Shown piece by piece: positions 25,901 to 33,832 of a stretch of DNA of 50,695 nucleotides. Position 1 is the stretch's first letter. Each line of letters begins with the position of its first letter. The notes under the pieces were generated by a model. That model searched no databases. It was given only the letters and a program-made list of their open reading frames with translations, and was not told the DNA's origin. Source of the DNA: Flectobacillus roseus. GTDB lineage: Bacteria; Bacteroidota; Bacteroidia; Cytophagales; Spirosomataceae. The stretch is from the NCBI RefSeq assembly GCF_030056665.1, contig NZ_JASHIG010000044.1. One strand, written 5' to 3'. The translations under genes were made by a program, and so were the position numbers.

Positions 25901-26770
25901 TTGGAAGAAGCTAGTGATGATGATGCTGCCAACAAATTGTTGTTACAATTAGTGAAAAACTACAACGTTCGTCGTAACGAATTAGTAGGTCGCTTCAAAC
26001 GTGAAAGATTCGTATTAGAAGTAGGAGACGAATTGCCAGCAGGTATCGTGAAATTGGCGAAAGTATATATCGCTAAGAAACGTAAGTTGAAAGTGGGTGA
26101 CAAAATGGCGGGTCGCCACGGTAACAAAGGGGTTGTAGCCCGTATTGTACGTGACGAAGATATGCCATTCTTAGAAGACGGAACACCAGTAGACATCGTG
26201 TTGAACCCACTAGGGGTACCTTCACGTATGAACATCGGTCAGATTTATGAGACAGTATTGGCTTGGGCAGGTGAAAAATTGAACAAGAAATACGCTACTC
26301 CAATCTTTGATGGTGCTACAGAAGCTGAAGTTGCTCACGAATTGACATTAGCGGGATTACCAGCTTGGGGTCGTACATACTTGTACAATGGTCTTAGCGG
26401 TGAGCGTTTTGATCAACCAGTAACAGTAGGTATTATTTACATGCTGAAATTGGGTCACTTAGTAGATGACAAAATGCACGCACGTTCAATCGGACCATAC
26501 TCATTAATTACGCAACAACCTCTTGGTGGTAAAGCACAATTTGGTGGTCAGCGTTTTGGTGAAATGGAGGTTTGGGCACTCGAAGCATTTGGTGCTGCTA
26601 ATATCCTTCAAGAAATTTTGACAGTTAAATCCGATGACGTAGTAGGTCGTGCAAAAGCATACGAAGCTATCGTTAAAGGTGAAAACATGCCAAAACCAGG
26701 TATTCCTGAATCATTCAACGTATTGATCCACGAACTAAGAGGTTTAGCGCTCGAAATTACGTTAGAGTAA
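22910..26770 (+). CDS. rpoB: RNA polymerase subunit beta
   Basis: The 1286-residue catalytic subunit starts at the ATG at 22910 ([14 protein letters not shown]). A TTG three codons earlier is in frame but less likely. Conserved parts include the fork/rifampicin region [32 protein letters not shown] (about 465-496), [45 protein letters not shown] and the C-terminal [26 protein letters not shown]. The Asp, His and Ser residues whose change gives rifampicin resistance are wild type. Codon use is highly biased. It is not directly followed by rpoC: a membrane-protein gene starts 3 bp after its stop. Confidence 0.99.
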   Translation: [1286 protein letters not shown]

Positions 26771-26773
26771 TAA

Positions 26774-28420
26774 ATGACAAGGAAACTAGGTGTTTGGTTA
26801 CTAGGTATAATACCTCCATTGATGTTTGCCTACTTCTGTTTTTATCATACACAGAATCTTGTGATATATGATGACTACACGATGGTTGCAGGAGCATTTT
26901 TAGGAGAACTAAAAGCATCAACTTTTAGCGAAAAACTTACCGCATTGTTTGCACAGCACAATGAGTATCGTTTTCCTATTTTGACGCTGATGAGTATGTT
27001 TCAATACAAGGTATTTGGTCAGATTCATTTCAACTATTACCCTTATATAGGAGACTTCTCATTGTTAGGATTGTATTTAGTAGTGTATAGTACCTTCAGA
27101 AGAGTTGAAATTAGTAGTAAGCTGTTGCCAATGGTATATCTTATGTTTCCTTTACATATTTATATCATTATTACTTGGGCAAACTCTTCTTGTCAGTACT
27201 TATGGGCATTGTTTTATAGCATTTGGACAGTATATCTATTGTTACAGAAAAATTCTAAGTGGAATTATCTTGCATTTGGAACTGTATTAATGGGCATTTT
27301 TTCCTTTGGTAGTGGCATCTTTGCCCTACCACTGGGAGCTGTCATTTTATTAGTAGAAAAGAAATATAAGCTGCTATTAGCGTGGTTGGCTTATGCAGCG
27401 ATAATAGTCGGATTCTATTTTCATGGTTACCAAAAGCAACCATTTATTGAATTAGGACTTAAGACGTTTCAAGAGCATCCAACTTATATTCCTTTAGGGT
27501 TTTTGTACATTTGGGGTGGATGGGCTGATTTATCCTTGTCGGCATTGAGTTTTTGGAAGGCTACAGTACCAGGTATAGCAGGGTTTTTGACTCTACTTTT
27601 GGTATTTTTTGTTTTGTGGAAGTCTTTTCTCAATATGAGAGCAAAAGACCAAACTGAACGTTTTGTAGCATCATTTACATTTTATGCACTTGGATACCTG
27701 CTTTTCACAACCAGTGTAATCGCATTTGGTCGAACAGGAAGTGATCCAGAATTTACGATGTTAGTTTCCAATCATCGTTATTATGCTTTCATGGCACTGG
27801 CGTTGGTGTATGGATATTTTGTGATGAATGTAAGGTATGCACATTTTGCTAAAATTGCTTTAGGATTTTCTATGGCAGTCTTCTTTTTAGGATATGCAAA
27901 ATTTTGGGGATTAATGTCCTCGCGTGCCAAACTTTTAGCCGCAGTAACATTTAATCATTATTATGATGGTGTTCCTCCTACTCATCCACATTATAACCCA
28001 TTCTACTTTATCAAAAAGACGAACGATTCGTTAATGAATCATTATAAAGCTTATGTTTTTCCAGCAACACCTTTACACAAAGAATGGAAGTCATTTGCTG
28101 AAAAACCGACTTTTGAGAAGGAAACCTTGACTTTGCAATCTGTGGTAACAGATTCCACATTGACATTAGACGGTAATAATCTAGAGCAATCTGGACTTAG
28201 TGGAACTTATTATCTGTTGAAGTCGAAAGAACATTTATTTGTATATAATCCAAGTAGAGTTCAGTTGGCATCAAAAAAACCTTATTTGCAAAGCTCAGAA
28301 TACAATACGATTATATCAAAAAGCGAACTGTACAAAGGATCTTACGAGTTAATCTTGTGTGATTATCAGGAGTCAAAAGCAAAATATTATAAGACAAATC
28401 TTACTTGGAATGTTTTATAA
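26774..28420 (+). CDS. Polytopic membrane protein inserted between rpoB and rpoC (GT-C-like, unknown function)
   Basis: I do not recognise this 548-residue protein with certainty. It has an N-terminal membrane helix (LGVWLLGIIPPLMFAYFCFY), then a loop with an acidic pair in VIYDDYTMVAG and AQHNEYRFPILTLM. About nine further hydrophobic helices reach to about residue 380, and a soluble C-terminal domain follows (about 385-548). An acidic DD/DE pair in the first loop plus many helices is the layout of GT-C glycosyltransferases that use lipid-linked sugars, so that is the best guess. The start is 3 bp after the rpoB stop (TAATAAATG), implying translational coupling. There is no promoter before it and no terminator after it. 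Codon use (AGA, TTA, ATA frequent) is plainly unlike rpoB/rpoC, suggesting later insertion. Confidence 0.75.
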   Translation: MTRKLGVWLLGIIPPLMFAYFCFYHTQNLVIYDDYTMVAGAFLGELKASTFSEKLTALFAQHNEYRFPILTLMSMFQYKVFGQIHFNYYPYIGDFSLLGLYLVVYSTFRRVEISSKLLPMVYLMFPLHIYIIITWANSSCQYLWALFYSIWTVYLLLQKNSKWNYLAFGTVLMGIFSFGSGIFALPLGAVILLVEKKYKLLLAWLAYAAIIVGFYFHGYQKQPFIELGLKTFQEHPTYIPLGFLYIWGGWADLSLSALSFWKATVPGIAGFLTLLLVFFVLWKSFLNMRAKDQTERFVASFTFYALGYLLFTTSVIAFGRTGSDPEFTMLVSNHRYYAFMALALVYGYFVMNVRYAHFAKIALGFSMAVFFLGYAKFWGLMSSRAKLLAAVTFNHYYDGVPPTHPHYNPFYFIKKTNDSLMNHYKAYVFPATPLHKEWKSFAEKPTFEKETLTLQSVVTDSTLTLDGNNLEQSGLSGTYYLLKSKEHLFVYNPSRVQLASKKPYLQSSEYNTIISKSELYKGSYELILCDYQESKAKYYKTNLTWNVL

Positions 28421-28497
28421 CATAATTAGCTTTTTTCATAAGTGATTAAGTATCCTCGCTAAATCGTAAGGTTGTTTTTCTGAAAGTCAATTACCAA

Positions 28498-28551
28498 GGA
28501 GAAATAATGCCATGTGTTAATTTCTCCAAACCCTTAGATATTTTAAATTAA
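28498..28551 (+). promoter_or_regulatory. Hairpin with a short SD-led upstream ORF before rpoC
   Basis: GGAGAAAT (28498-28505) and ATTTCTCC (28520-28527) form a perfect 8-bp stem without a T-run. The 5' arm includes AAGGAG, a good Shine-Dalgarno sequence, placed 6 nt before an ATG (28507). That ATG opens a 14-codon frame, MPCVNFSKPLDILN, stopping at 28551, 14 nt before rpoC. The hairpin would hide this SD. It may be a leader peptide controlling rpoC, or a coincidence, since SD sequences are rarely used in this phylum. Confidence 0.35.
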
Positions 28552-28565
28552 AAACAGATTTAAAA

Positions 28566-31500
28566 ATGTCATTCAAAAAAAATAGAAAATTAAATAGCGA
28601 CTTCCAGAGAGTAACAATCTCGTTGGCATCGCCAGAGTCAATTCTTGAAGGTTCGCATGGTGAGGTTACTCAACCTGAAACCATCAACTATAGGACTTAC
28701 AAACCAGAAATGGGTGGTTTGTTCTGCGAGCGTATCTTCGGTCCAACGAAAGACTGGGAATGTCACTGTGGAAAATATAAGCGTATTCGCTATAAAGGTA
28801 TCATCTGTGACCGTTGTGGTGTAGAGGTTACTGAGAAAAAAGTACGTCGTGAGCGTATGGGACACATCGAATTGGTGGTTCCTGTAGCGCACATCTGGTA
28901 CTTCCGTAGTTTGCCTAACAAAATTGGTTATTTGCTAGGTCTTTCTACTAAAAAATTGGATCAAGTTATCTATTACGAAAGATATGTGGTAGTTCAACCT
29001 GGTATCAAAGAGGAAGATGGTGTTAACAAAATGGACTTCTTAACAGAAGACGAATATTTGGACATTATCGACAAATTGCCTCGCGAAAACCAATTGCTTC
29101 CTGACGAAGATCCTCAAAAATTCATCGCTAAGATGGGTGCTGAGGCACTTGAAATGTTGTTGAAACGTACTGCGTTAGATGACCTTTCTTATAGCCTTCG
29201 TCACTCGGCTGCTAATGATACTTCCCAACAACGTAAAGCTGAAGCTTTAAAACGTTTGAAAGTAGTTGAAGCTTTCCGTGAAGCGGGTACTCGTATCGAG
29301 AACAAACCAGAATGGATGGTAATTAAAATGGTTCCTGTAATTCCACCAGAATTACGTCCATTAGTACCTCTTGATGGTGGCCGTTTTGCAACTTCCGATT
29401 TGAACGATCTTTACCGTCGTGTAATTATTCGTAACAACCGTTTGAAGCGTTTGATCGAAATTAAAGCTCCTGAAGTAATCTTACGTAACGAAAAACGTAT
29501 GCTTCAAGAAGCTGTTGACTCATTGTTTGACAACTCACGTAAAGTTAACGCTGTTCGTTCTGAAGGTAACCGTGCTTTGAAATCTCTTTCTGATATGTTG
29601 AAAGGTAAGCAAGGTCGTTTCCGTCAAAACTTGTTAGGTAAACGTGTTGACTACTCTGGTCGTTCGGTAATTGTAGTAGGTCCAGAATTGAAGATGCACG
29701 AGTGTGGTTTGCCAAAAGATATGGCTGCCGAGCTATTCAAGCCATTTGTTATTCGCAAATTGATTGAGCGTGGTATCGTTAAAACGGTAAAATCTGCTAA
29801 GAAAATCGTTGATAGAAAAGACCCTGTGGTTTGGGATATTTTGGAAAACGTAATGAAAGGACACCCTGTTCTTCTTAACCGTGCCCCAACTCTCCACCGT
29901 TTGGGTATCCAGGCATTCCAACCTAAGTTGATCGAAGGTAAAGCTATCCAATTGCACCCATTGACTTGTACGGCCTTCAACGCCGACTTTGATGGTGACC
30001 AGATGGCGGTACACGTTCCACTAGGTCAAGAGGCTATCCTTGAGGCATCTTTATTGATGTTGGCTTCGCACAACATCTTGAACCCTGCCAACGGTGCTCC
30101 TATTACAGTACCTTCTCAAGACATGGTTCTTGGCTTGTACTACGTAACAAAAGGACGTAGACATACACCAGAGTACCCAATCGTAGGTGAAGGAATGAAA
30201 TTCTACGGCTTTGAAGAAGTAGTAATTGGTATGAACGAAGGTAGAGTTTCGAAACATGCTAATATCGAAGTAAAAGCTAAGGTTCGTAAAGAAGACGGTA
30301 CATTGGTTGAGGAAATGGTGAAAACTGTTGCTGGTCGTGTATTGTTCAACCTTTGTGTTCCTGAAGAAGTAGGATATATCAATGAATTGTTGACTAAGAA
30401 AAAATTGCAACAAATCATTTCTCAGGTATTCAAAATTTCAGGAGTAGCTCGTACAGCTAAATTCTTGGATGATATTAAAGAATTGGGTTACCAAATGGCC
30501 TTCAAAGGTGGTCTTTCAATGGGTATCGGTGATATTATCGTACCAGAAGAAAAGGCTGATTTGATTACTAAAGCTACTGAAGATGTAGCATCTGTAACAG
30601 ATAACTACTTGATGGGTCTTATTACCGATAACGAGCGTTACAACGCAGTTATTGATATTTGGACGAAAGTAAACTCGAAAATCACGGATACGTTGATGAA
30701 GCAAATGGAAAATGACCAGCAAGGCTTCAACGCGATCTTTATGATGATGCACTCTGGTGCACGTGGTTCTCGTGAGCAGATTCGTCAGTTAGGTGGTATG
30801 CGTGGTTTGATGGCAAAACCTCAAAAGAACTTACAAGGTTCGGTAGGTGAAATCATCGAAAACCCAATCCTTTCTAACTTTAAAGAAGGTCTTGACGTAC
30901 TTGAGTACTTTATCTCAACGCACGGTGCTCGTAAAGGTCTTGCCGATACAGCCTTGAAAACGGCCGATGCTGGTTACTTGACTCGTCGTTTGCATGACGT
31001 TGCTCAAGATGTTATCGTAAACGAAGAGGATTGTGGTACATTACGTGGTATCCAAATCGCTGCGTTGAAAGATAACGAAGAAATCATCGAACCACTTTCT
31101 GAGCGTATCTTAGGTCGTGTGTCTATCCACGATGTACACGATCCTGTTACTGGAGATTTGTTGATTCCTGCAGGTGAAGAAATCACTGAAGAGATGGCAA
31201 CAAGTGTAGATGATACGGCTATCGATTCTATCGAGATACGTTCAGTATTAACTTGTGAAACTCGTAATGGTGTTTGTGCTAAGTGTTATGGACGTAACCT
31301 TTCAACAGGTCGTATGGTAAGTATTGGTGAAGCTGTAGGTGTAATTGCATCACAGTCAATCGGTGAGCCAGGTACACAGTTGACACTTCGTACATTCCAC
31401 GTTGGGGGTACTGCACAAAACGTAACCCTTGATGCGACGATTAAAGCGAAATTTGATGGTATCATCCGTTTCGAAGAGATGCGTACTGTAGCCTCTGTAG

Positions 31501-32894
31501 ATCCAGAAGGAAATCCAGTAGAAATCGTAATGGGTCGTTCGGGTGAGGTTCAAATTGTGAATCCAACTACCAACCAAGTTTATATTGCCAACAACGTTCC
31601 TTATGGTGCATACTTGCGTGTGAAAGATGGACAAACGATTACCAAAGGAGCAGAAATTTGTGCTTGGGATCCATACAACGCCGTAATCCTTTCTGAAGCA
31701 GATGGTATTGCAAGATTCGACTCAATCGAAGAAAATATCACTTATAAGGAAGAAGCCGATGAGCAAACTGGTTTGAGAGAAAAAGTTATCATCGAATCTA
31801 AGGATAAAACTAAGAACCCTTCAATCGTAATTGTTAACAAAAACGGTGAAGAAACTTCGTTCAACGTACCTGTAGCTGCTCGTCTTTCTGTTGATAACGG
31901 TGCAGTAATCAAACCGGGTCAGATTCTTGCTAAGATTCCTCGTGCAGCTGGTAAAACTCGTGACATTACGGGTGGTCTTCCACGTGTAACCGAGTTGTTC
32001 GAAGCTCGTAATCCATCTAACCCTGCCGTAGTTTCTGAAATCGACGGTGTAATTACATTGGGTGGTATCAAACGTGGTAACCGTGAAATCTATGTGAAAG
32101 CTAAAGATGGTGCTGAACGTAAATACTTAGTTCCACTTTCGAAACACATCCTTGTACAAAACAATGACTTTGTTCGTGCAGGTGTGCCTCTTTCAGATGG
32201 AGCAATTACACCATCAGATATTTTGGCTATCAAAGGACCAACAGCGGTACAAGAATACTTAGTAAACGAGATTCAGGACGTTTACCGTTTGCAAGGTGTA
32301 AAAATCAACGATAAACACATCGAATGTATCGTTCGTCAGATGATGCAAAAAGTTGAAATCGTTGATTCTGGAGATACCATGTTCTTGAACAACCAGAATG
32401 TAGATCGTTTTGCTGTTCGTTTGGCAAATGATGATATTCTTGACAAGAAAGTTGTTGTAGATGCAGGTGACTCTGACAAAATGAAGGTTGGTATGATTGT
32501 AACGACTCGTGCGTTGCGTGATGAAAACTCTTCATTGAAACGTCGTGACTTACGTAAAGTAGAGGTTCGTGACGCTCAACCAGCGGTATCTCAACCAAAC
32601 TTGCAAGGTATTACTCAGGCGTCATTGGGTACTGAATCATTTATCTCGGCTGCGTCATTCCAAGAGACAACGAAAGTATTATCTGAAGCTTCTATCAGAG
32701 CGAAATCAGATGGCTTAGATGGCTTGAAAGAAAACGTAATCGTAGGTCACTTGATTCCAGCAGGTACAGGTGTTCGCAAATACCAAGATTATATCATTAC
32801 TTCGAAAGAAGAGTTACAACAAATCGAAACAGCTAAAGAACAGCAAGCTCAACAAAAAGTGGGTGGCTATCGTAAAGCTCGTTGGATTGTTTAG
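28566..32894 (+). CDS. rpoC: RNA polymerase subunit beta'
   Basis: The 1442-residue protein carries the active-site magnesium motif NADFDGD at residues 472-478, the N-terminal zinc site (CHCGKYKRIRYKGIICDRCGVEV), LLGKRVDYSGRSVIVVGPEL, the second zinc site (CETRNGVCAKCYGRNL) and the trigger-loop region (GEAVGVIASQSIGEPGTQLTLRTFH). It is full length. No dedicated promoter of the TAnnTTTG type is visible in the 145 bp upstream, so it probably depends on read-through from rpoB across the intervening membrane-protein gene. A terminator follows at 32921. Confidence 0.99.
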   Translation: MSFKKNRKLNSDFQRVTISLASPESILEGSHGEVTQPETINYRTYKPEMGGLFCERIFGPTKDWECHCGKYKRIRYKGIICDRCGVEVTEKKVRRERMGHIELVVPVAHIWYFRSLPNKIGYLLGLSTKKLDQVIYYERYVVVQPGIKEEDGVNKMDFLTEDEYLDIIDKLPRENQLLPDEDPQKFIAKMGAEALEMLLKRTALDDLSYSLRHSAANDTSQQRKAEALKRLKVVEAFREAGTRIENKPEWMVIKMVPVIPPELRPLVPLDGGRFATSDLNDLYRRVIIRNNRLKRLIEIKAPEVILRNEKRMLQEAVDSLFDNSRKVNAVRSEGNRALKSLSDMLKGKQGRFRQNLLGKRVDYSGRSVIVVGPELKMHECGLPKDMAAELFKPFVIRKLIERGIVKTVKSAKKIVDRKDPVVWDILENVMKGHPVLLNRAPTLHRLGIQAFQPKLIEGKAIQLHPLTCTAFNADFDGDQMAVHVPLGQEAILEASLLMLASHNILNPANGAPITVPSQDMVLGLYYVTKGRRHTPEYPIVGEGMKFYGFEEVVIGMNEGRVSKHANIEVKAKVRKEDGTLVEEMVKTVAGRVLFNLCVPEEVGYINELLTKKKLQQIISQVFKISGVARTAKFLDDIKELGYQMAFKGGLSMGIGDIIVPEEKADLITKATEDVASVTDNYLMGLITDNERYNAVIDIWTKVNSKITDTLMKQMENDQQGFNAIFMMMHSGARGSREQIRQLGGMRGLMAKPQKNLQGSVGEIIENPILSNFKEGLDVLEYFISTHGARKGLADTALKTADAGYLTRRLHDVAQDVIVNEEDCGTLRGIQIAALKDNEEIIEPLSERILGRVSIHDVHDPVTGDLLIPAGEEITEEMATSVDDTAIDSIEIRSVLTCETRNGVCAKCYGRNLSTGRMVSIGEAVGVIASQSIGEPGTQLTLRTFHVGGTAQNVTLDATIKAKFDGIIRFEEMRTVASVDPEGNPVEIVMGRSGEVQIVNPTTNQVYIANNVPYGAYLRVKDGQTITKGAEICAWDPYNAVILSEADGIARFDSIEENITYKEEADEQTGLREKVIIESKDKTKNPSIVIVNKNGEETSFNVPVAARLSVDNGAVIKPGQILAKIPRAAGKTRDITGGLPRVTELFEARNPSNPAVVSEIDGVITLGGIKRGNREIYVKAKDGAERKYLVPLSKHILVQNNDFVRAGVPLSDGAITPSDILAIKGPTAVQEYLVNEIQDVYRLQGVKINDKHIECIVRQMMQKVEIVDSGDTMFLNNQNVDRFAVRLANDDILDKKVVVDAGDSDKMKVGMIVTTRALRDENSSLKRRDLRKVEVRDAQPAVSQPNLQGITQASLGTESFISAASFQETTKVLSEASIRAKSDGLDGLKENVIVGHLIPAGTGVRKYQDYIITSKEELQQIETAKEQQAQQKVGGYRKARWIV

Positions 32895-32920
32895 TACCAA
32901 CTTCATTTGAATATATTTTC

Positions 32921-32961
32921 AAAGGCTCTTAGATTCAGTTCTAAGGGCCTTTGGCTTTTTT
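32921..32961 (+). terminator. Terminator of the rpoB-rpoC transcript
   Basis: AAAGGCTCTTAGA (32921-32933) pairs with TCTAAGGGCCTTT (about 32940-32952) with one bulge, followed by GGCTTTTTT. The following 210 bp, to 33170, are AT-rich with nothing I can identify. Confidence 0.8.
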
Positions 32962-33170
32962 GATGAAAAATATCAAAATCTCAAATAGAATATATGTTGA
33001 TTTTATGACAGTAAGTGTTTGCTATACAGGATTTTAAAGTATAATTTCCATGGGGTATTTTTGACTGTTTTTCTTTTAAAAAATGTGTATTTTTTGATTT
33101 GAATGACTTTAAAATACCTTAATTAGCATGATTTTTTCAAAAGAAAAACTTTAATTAAAAGCTGGAATAA

Positions 33171-33200
33171 TTGAATAGGTAATGTTTTTGATTAAATTTG
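33171..33200 (+). promoter_or_regulatory. Promoter of the DUF3467 gene
   Basis: TTG at 33171-33173, a 19-bp spacer and TAAATTTG at 33193-33200, ending 27 bp before the ATG. A good match to the Bacteroidota consensus. Confidence 0.75.
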
Positions 33201-33227
33201 AAAATCAAACTTTTACGTTTTTAAACT

Positions 33228-33548
33228 ATGGCAAATCAACAAGACGAAACACAAATTAATGTAGAGCTTACAGAGGAAATGGCTGAAGGCGAGTATGTAA
33301 ACCTTGCAATGATTGCACATTCACAAAGTGAATTTGTAATTGATTTTATTAAAATGATGCCAGGATTACCCAAAGCACGTGTAAAATCACGTGTAATAAT
33401 GACACCTGATCATGCTTACAGATTATTAAATGCATTGAAAGATAACATCGCAAAATATGAGGATGCTTATGGTAGTATTTCTGATGAGAAAGGCGCTATT
33501 GGTTTCCAATTCCCAACAAATTATAGTGGTCCAGTCGGAGAGGCATAA
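33228..33548 (+). CDS. DUF3467 protein
   Basis: The 106-residue protein matches the DUF3467 family: INVELTEEMAEGEYVNLAMIAHSQSEFVIDFIKMMPGLPKARVKSRVIMTPDHAYRLLNALKDNIAKYE. The family is widespread and is typically found just after rpoC in Bacteroidota, which is the position here. No biochemical function is established, though the location suggests a link to transcription or ribosome biogenesis (inference). It has its own promoter and is separated from rpoC by a terminator. Confidence 0.9.
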   Translation: MANQQDETQINVELTEEMAEGEYVNLAMIAHSQSEFVIDFIKMMPGLPKARVKSRVIMTPDHAYRLLNALKDNIAKYEDAYGSISDEKGAIGFQFPTNYSGPVGEA

Positions 33549-33641
33549 TCTGAGATTTGACCAGTTACTATGAAAATTTAATCCTATATGCTTGGTAAAT
33601 CTATCGGGTTTGAGCCAATTGATAGATATAATAACAAATGA

Positions 33642-33778
33642 GTTTATTCTACAGATTATTTAACTCATACCCGAGAGCACCAAGTTCCTTCCTGTAGTAC
33701 ACGCATTTTCCAACCTAATGGTTTGGGACACATCAACATCCTTAAGAAATAATATCTCTAAAATAGAGTAGAATAAAC
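33642..33778. ncRNA. Candidate structured RNA with a long closing stem
   Basis: GTTTATTCTAC (33642-33652) and GTAGAATAAAC (33768-33778) are perfect inverted repeats. Directly inside, AGATTATTT (33653-33661) pairs with AAATAATATCT (33747-33757) with a 2-nt bulge, the right strand having a 10-nt insertion. Small helices (CTC/GAG, CCAACC/GGTTTGG) lie in the middle. The whole forms a rod of about 137 nt in a 284-bp gene-free gap. It could be the uxaB leader or a small RNA. No known family was recognised. Confidence 0.4.
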
Positions 33779-33832
33779 CCCTTATTTTACTTTCTAGTCA
33801 AGTATGTATTTACAAATTATATTCGTTGTGTG

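Noticed and set aside
25222..25935. A 237-residue open frame antisense to rpoB
   Set aside because: It is Ser-rich and mirrors the strongly biased codons of rpoB; no start context or domain. The same applies to other long antisense frames over rpoC, acrB and the tape measure gene.
26774..28420. Interpreting the rpoB-rpoC insert as a mobile element
   Set aside because: No transposase, inverted terminal repeats or target duplication is visible at its ends; only the codon use differs.
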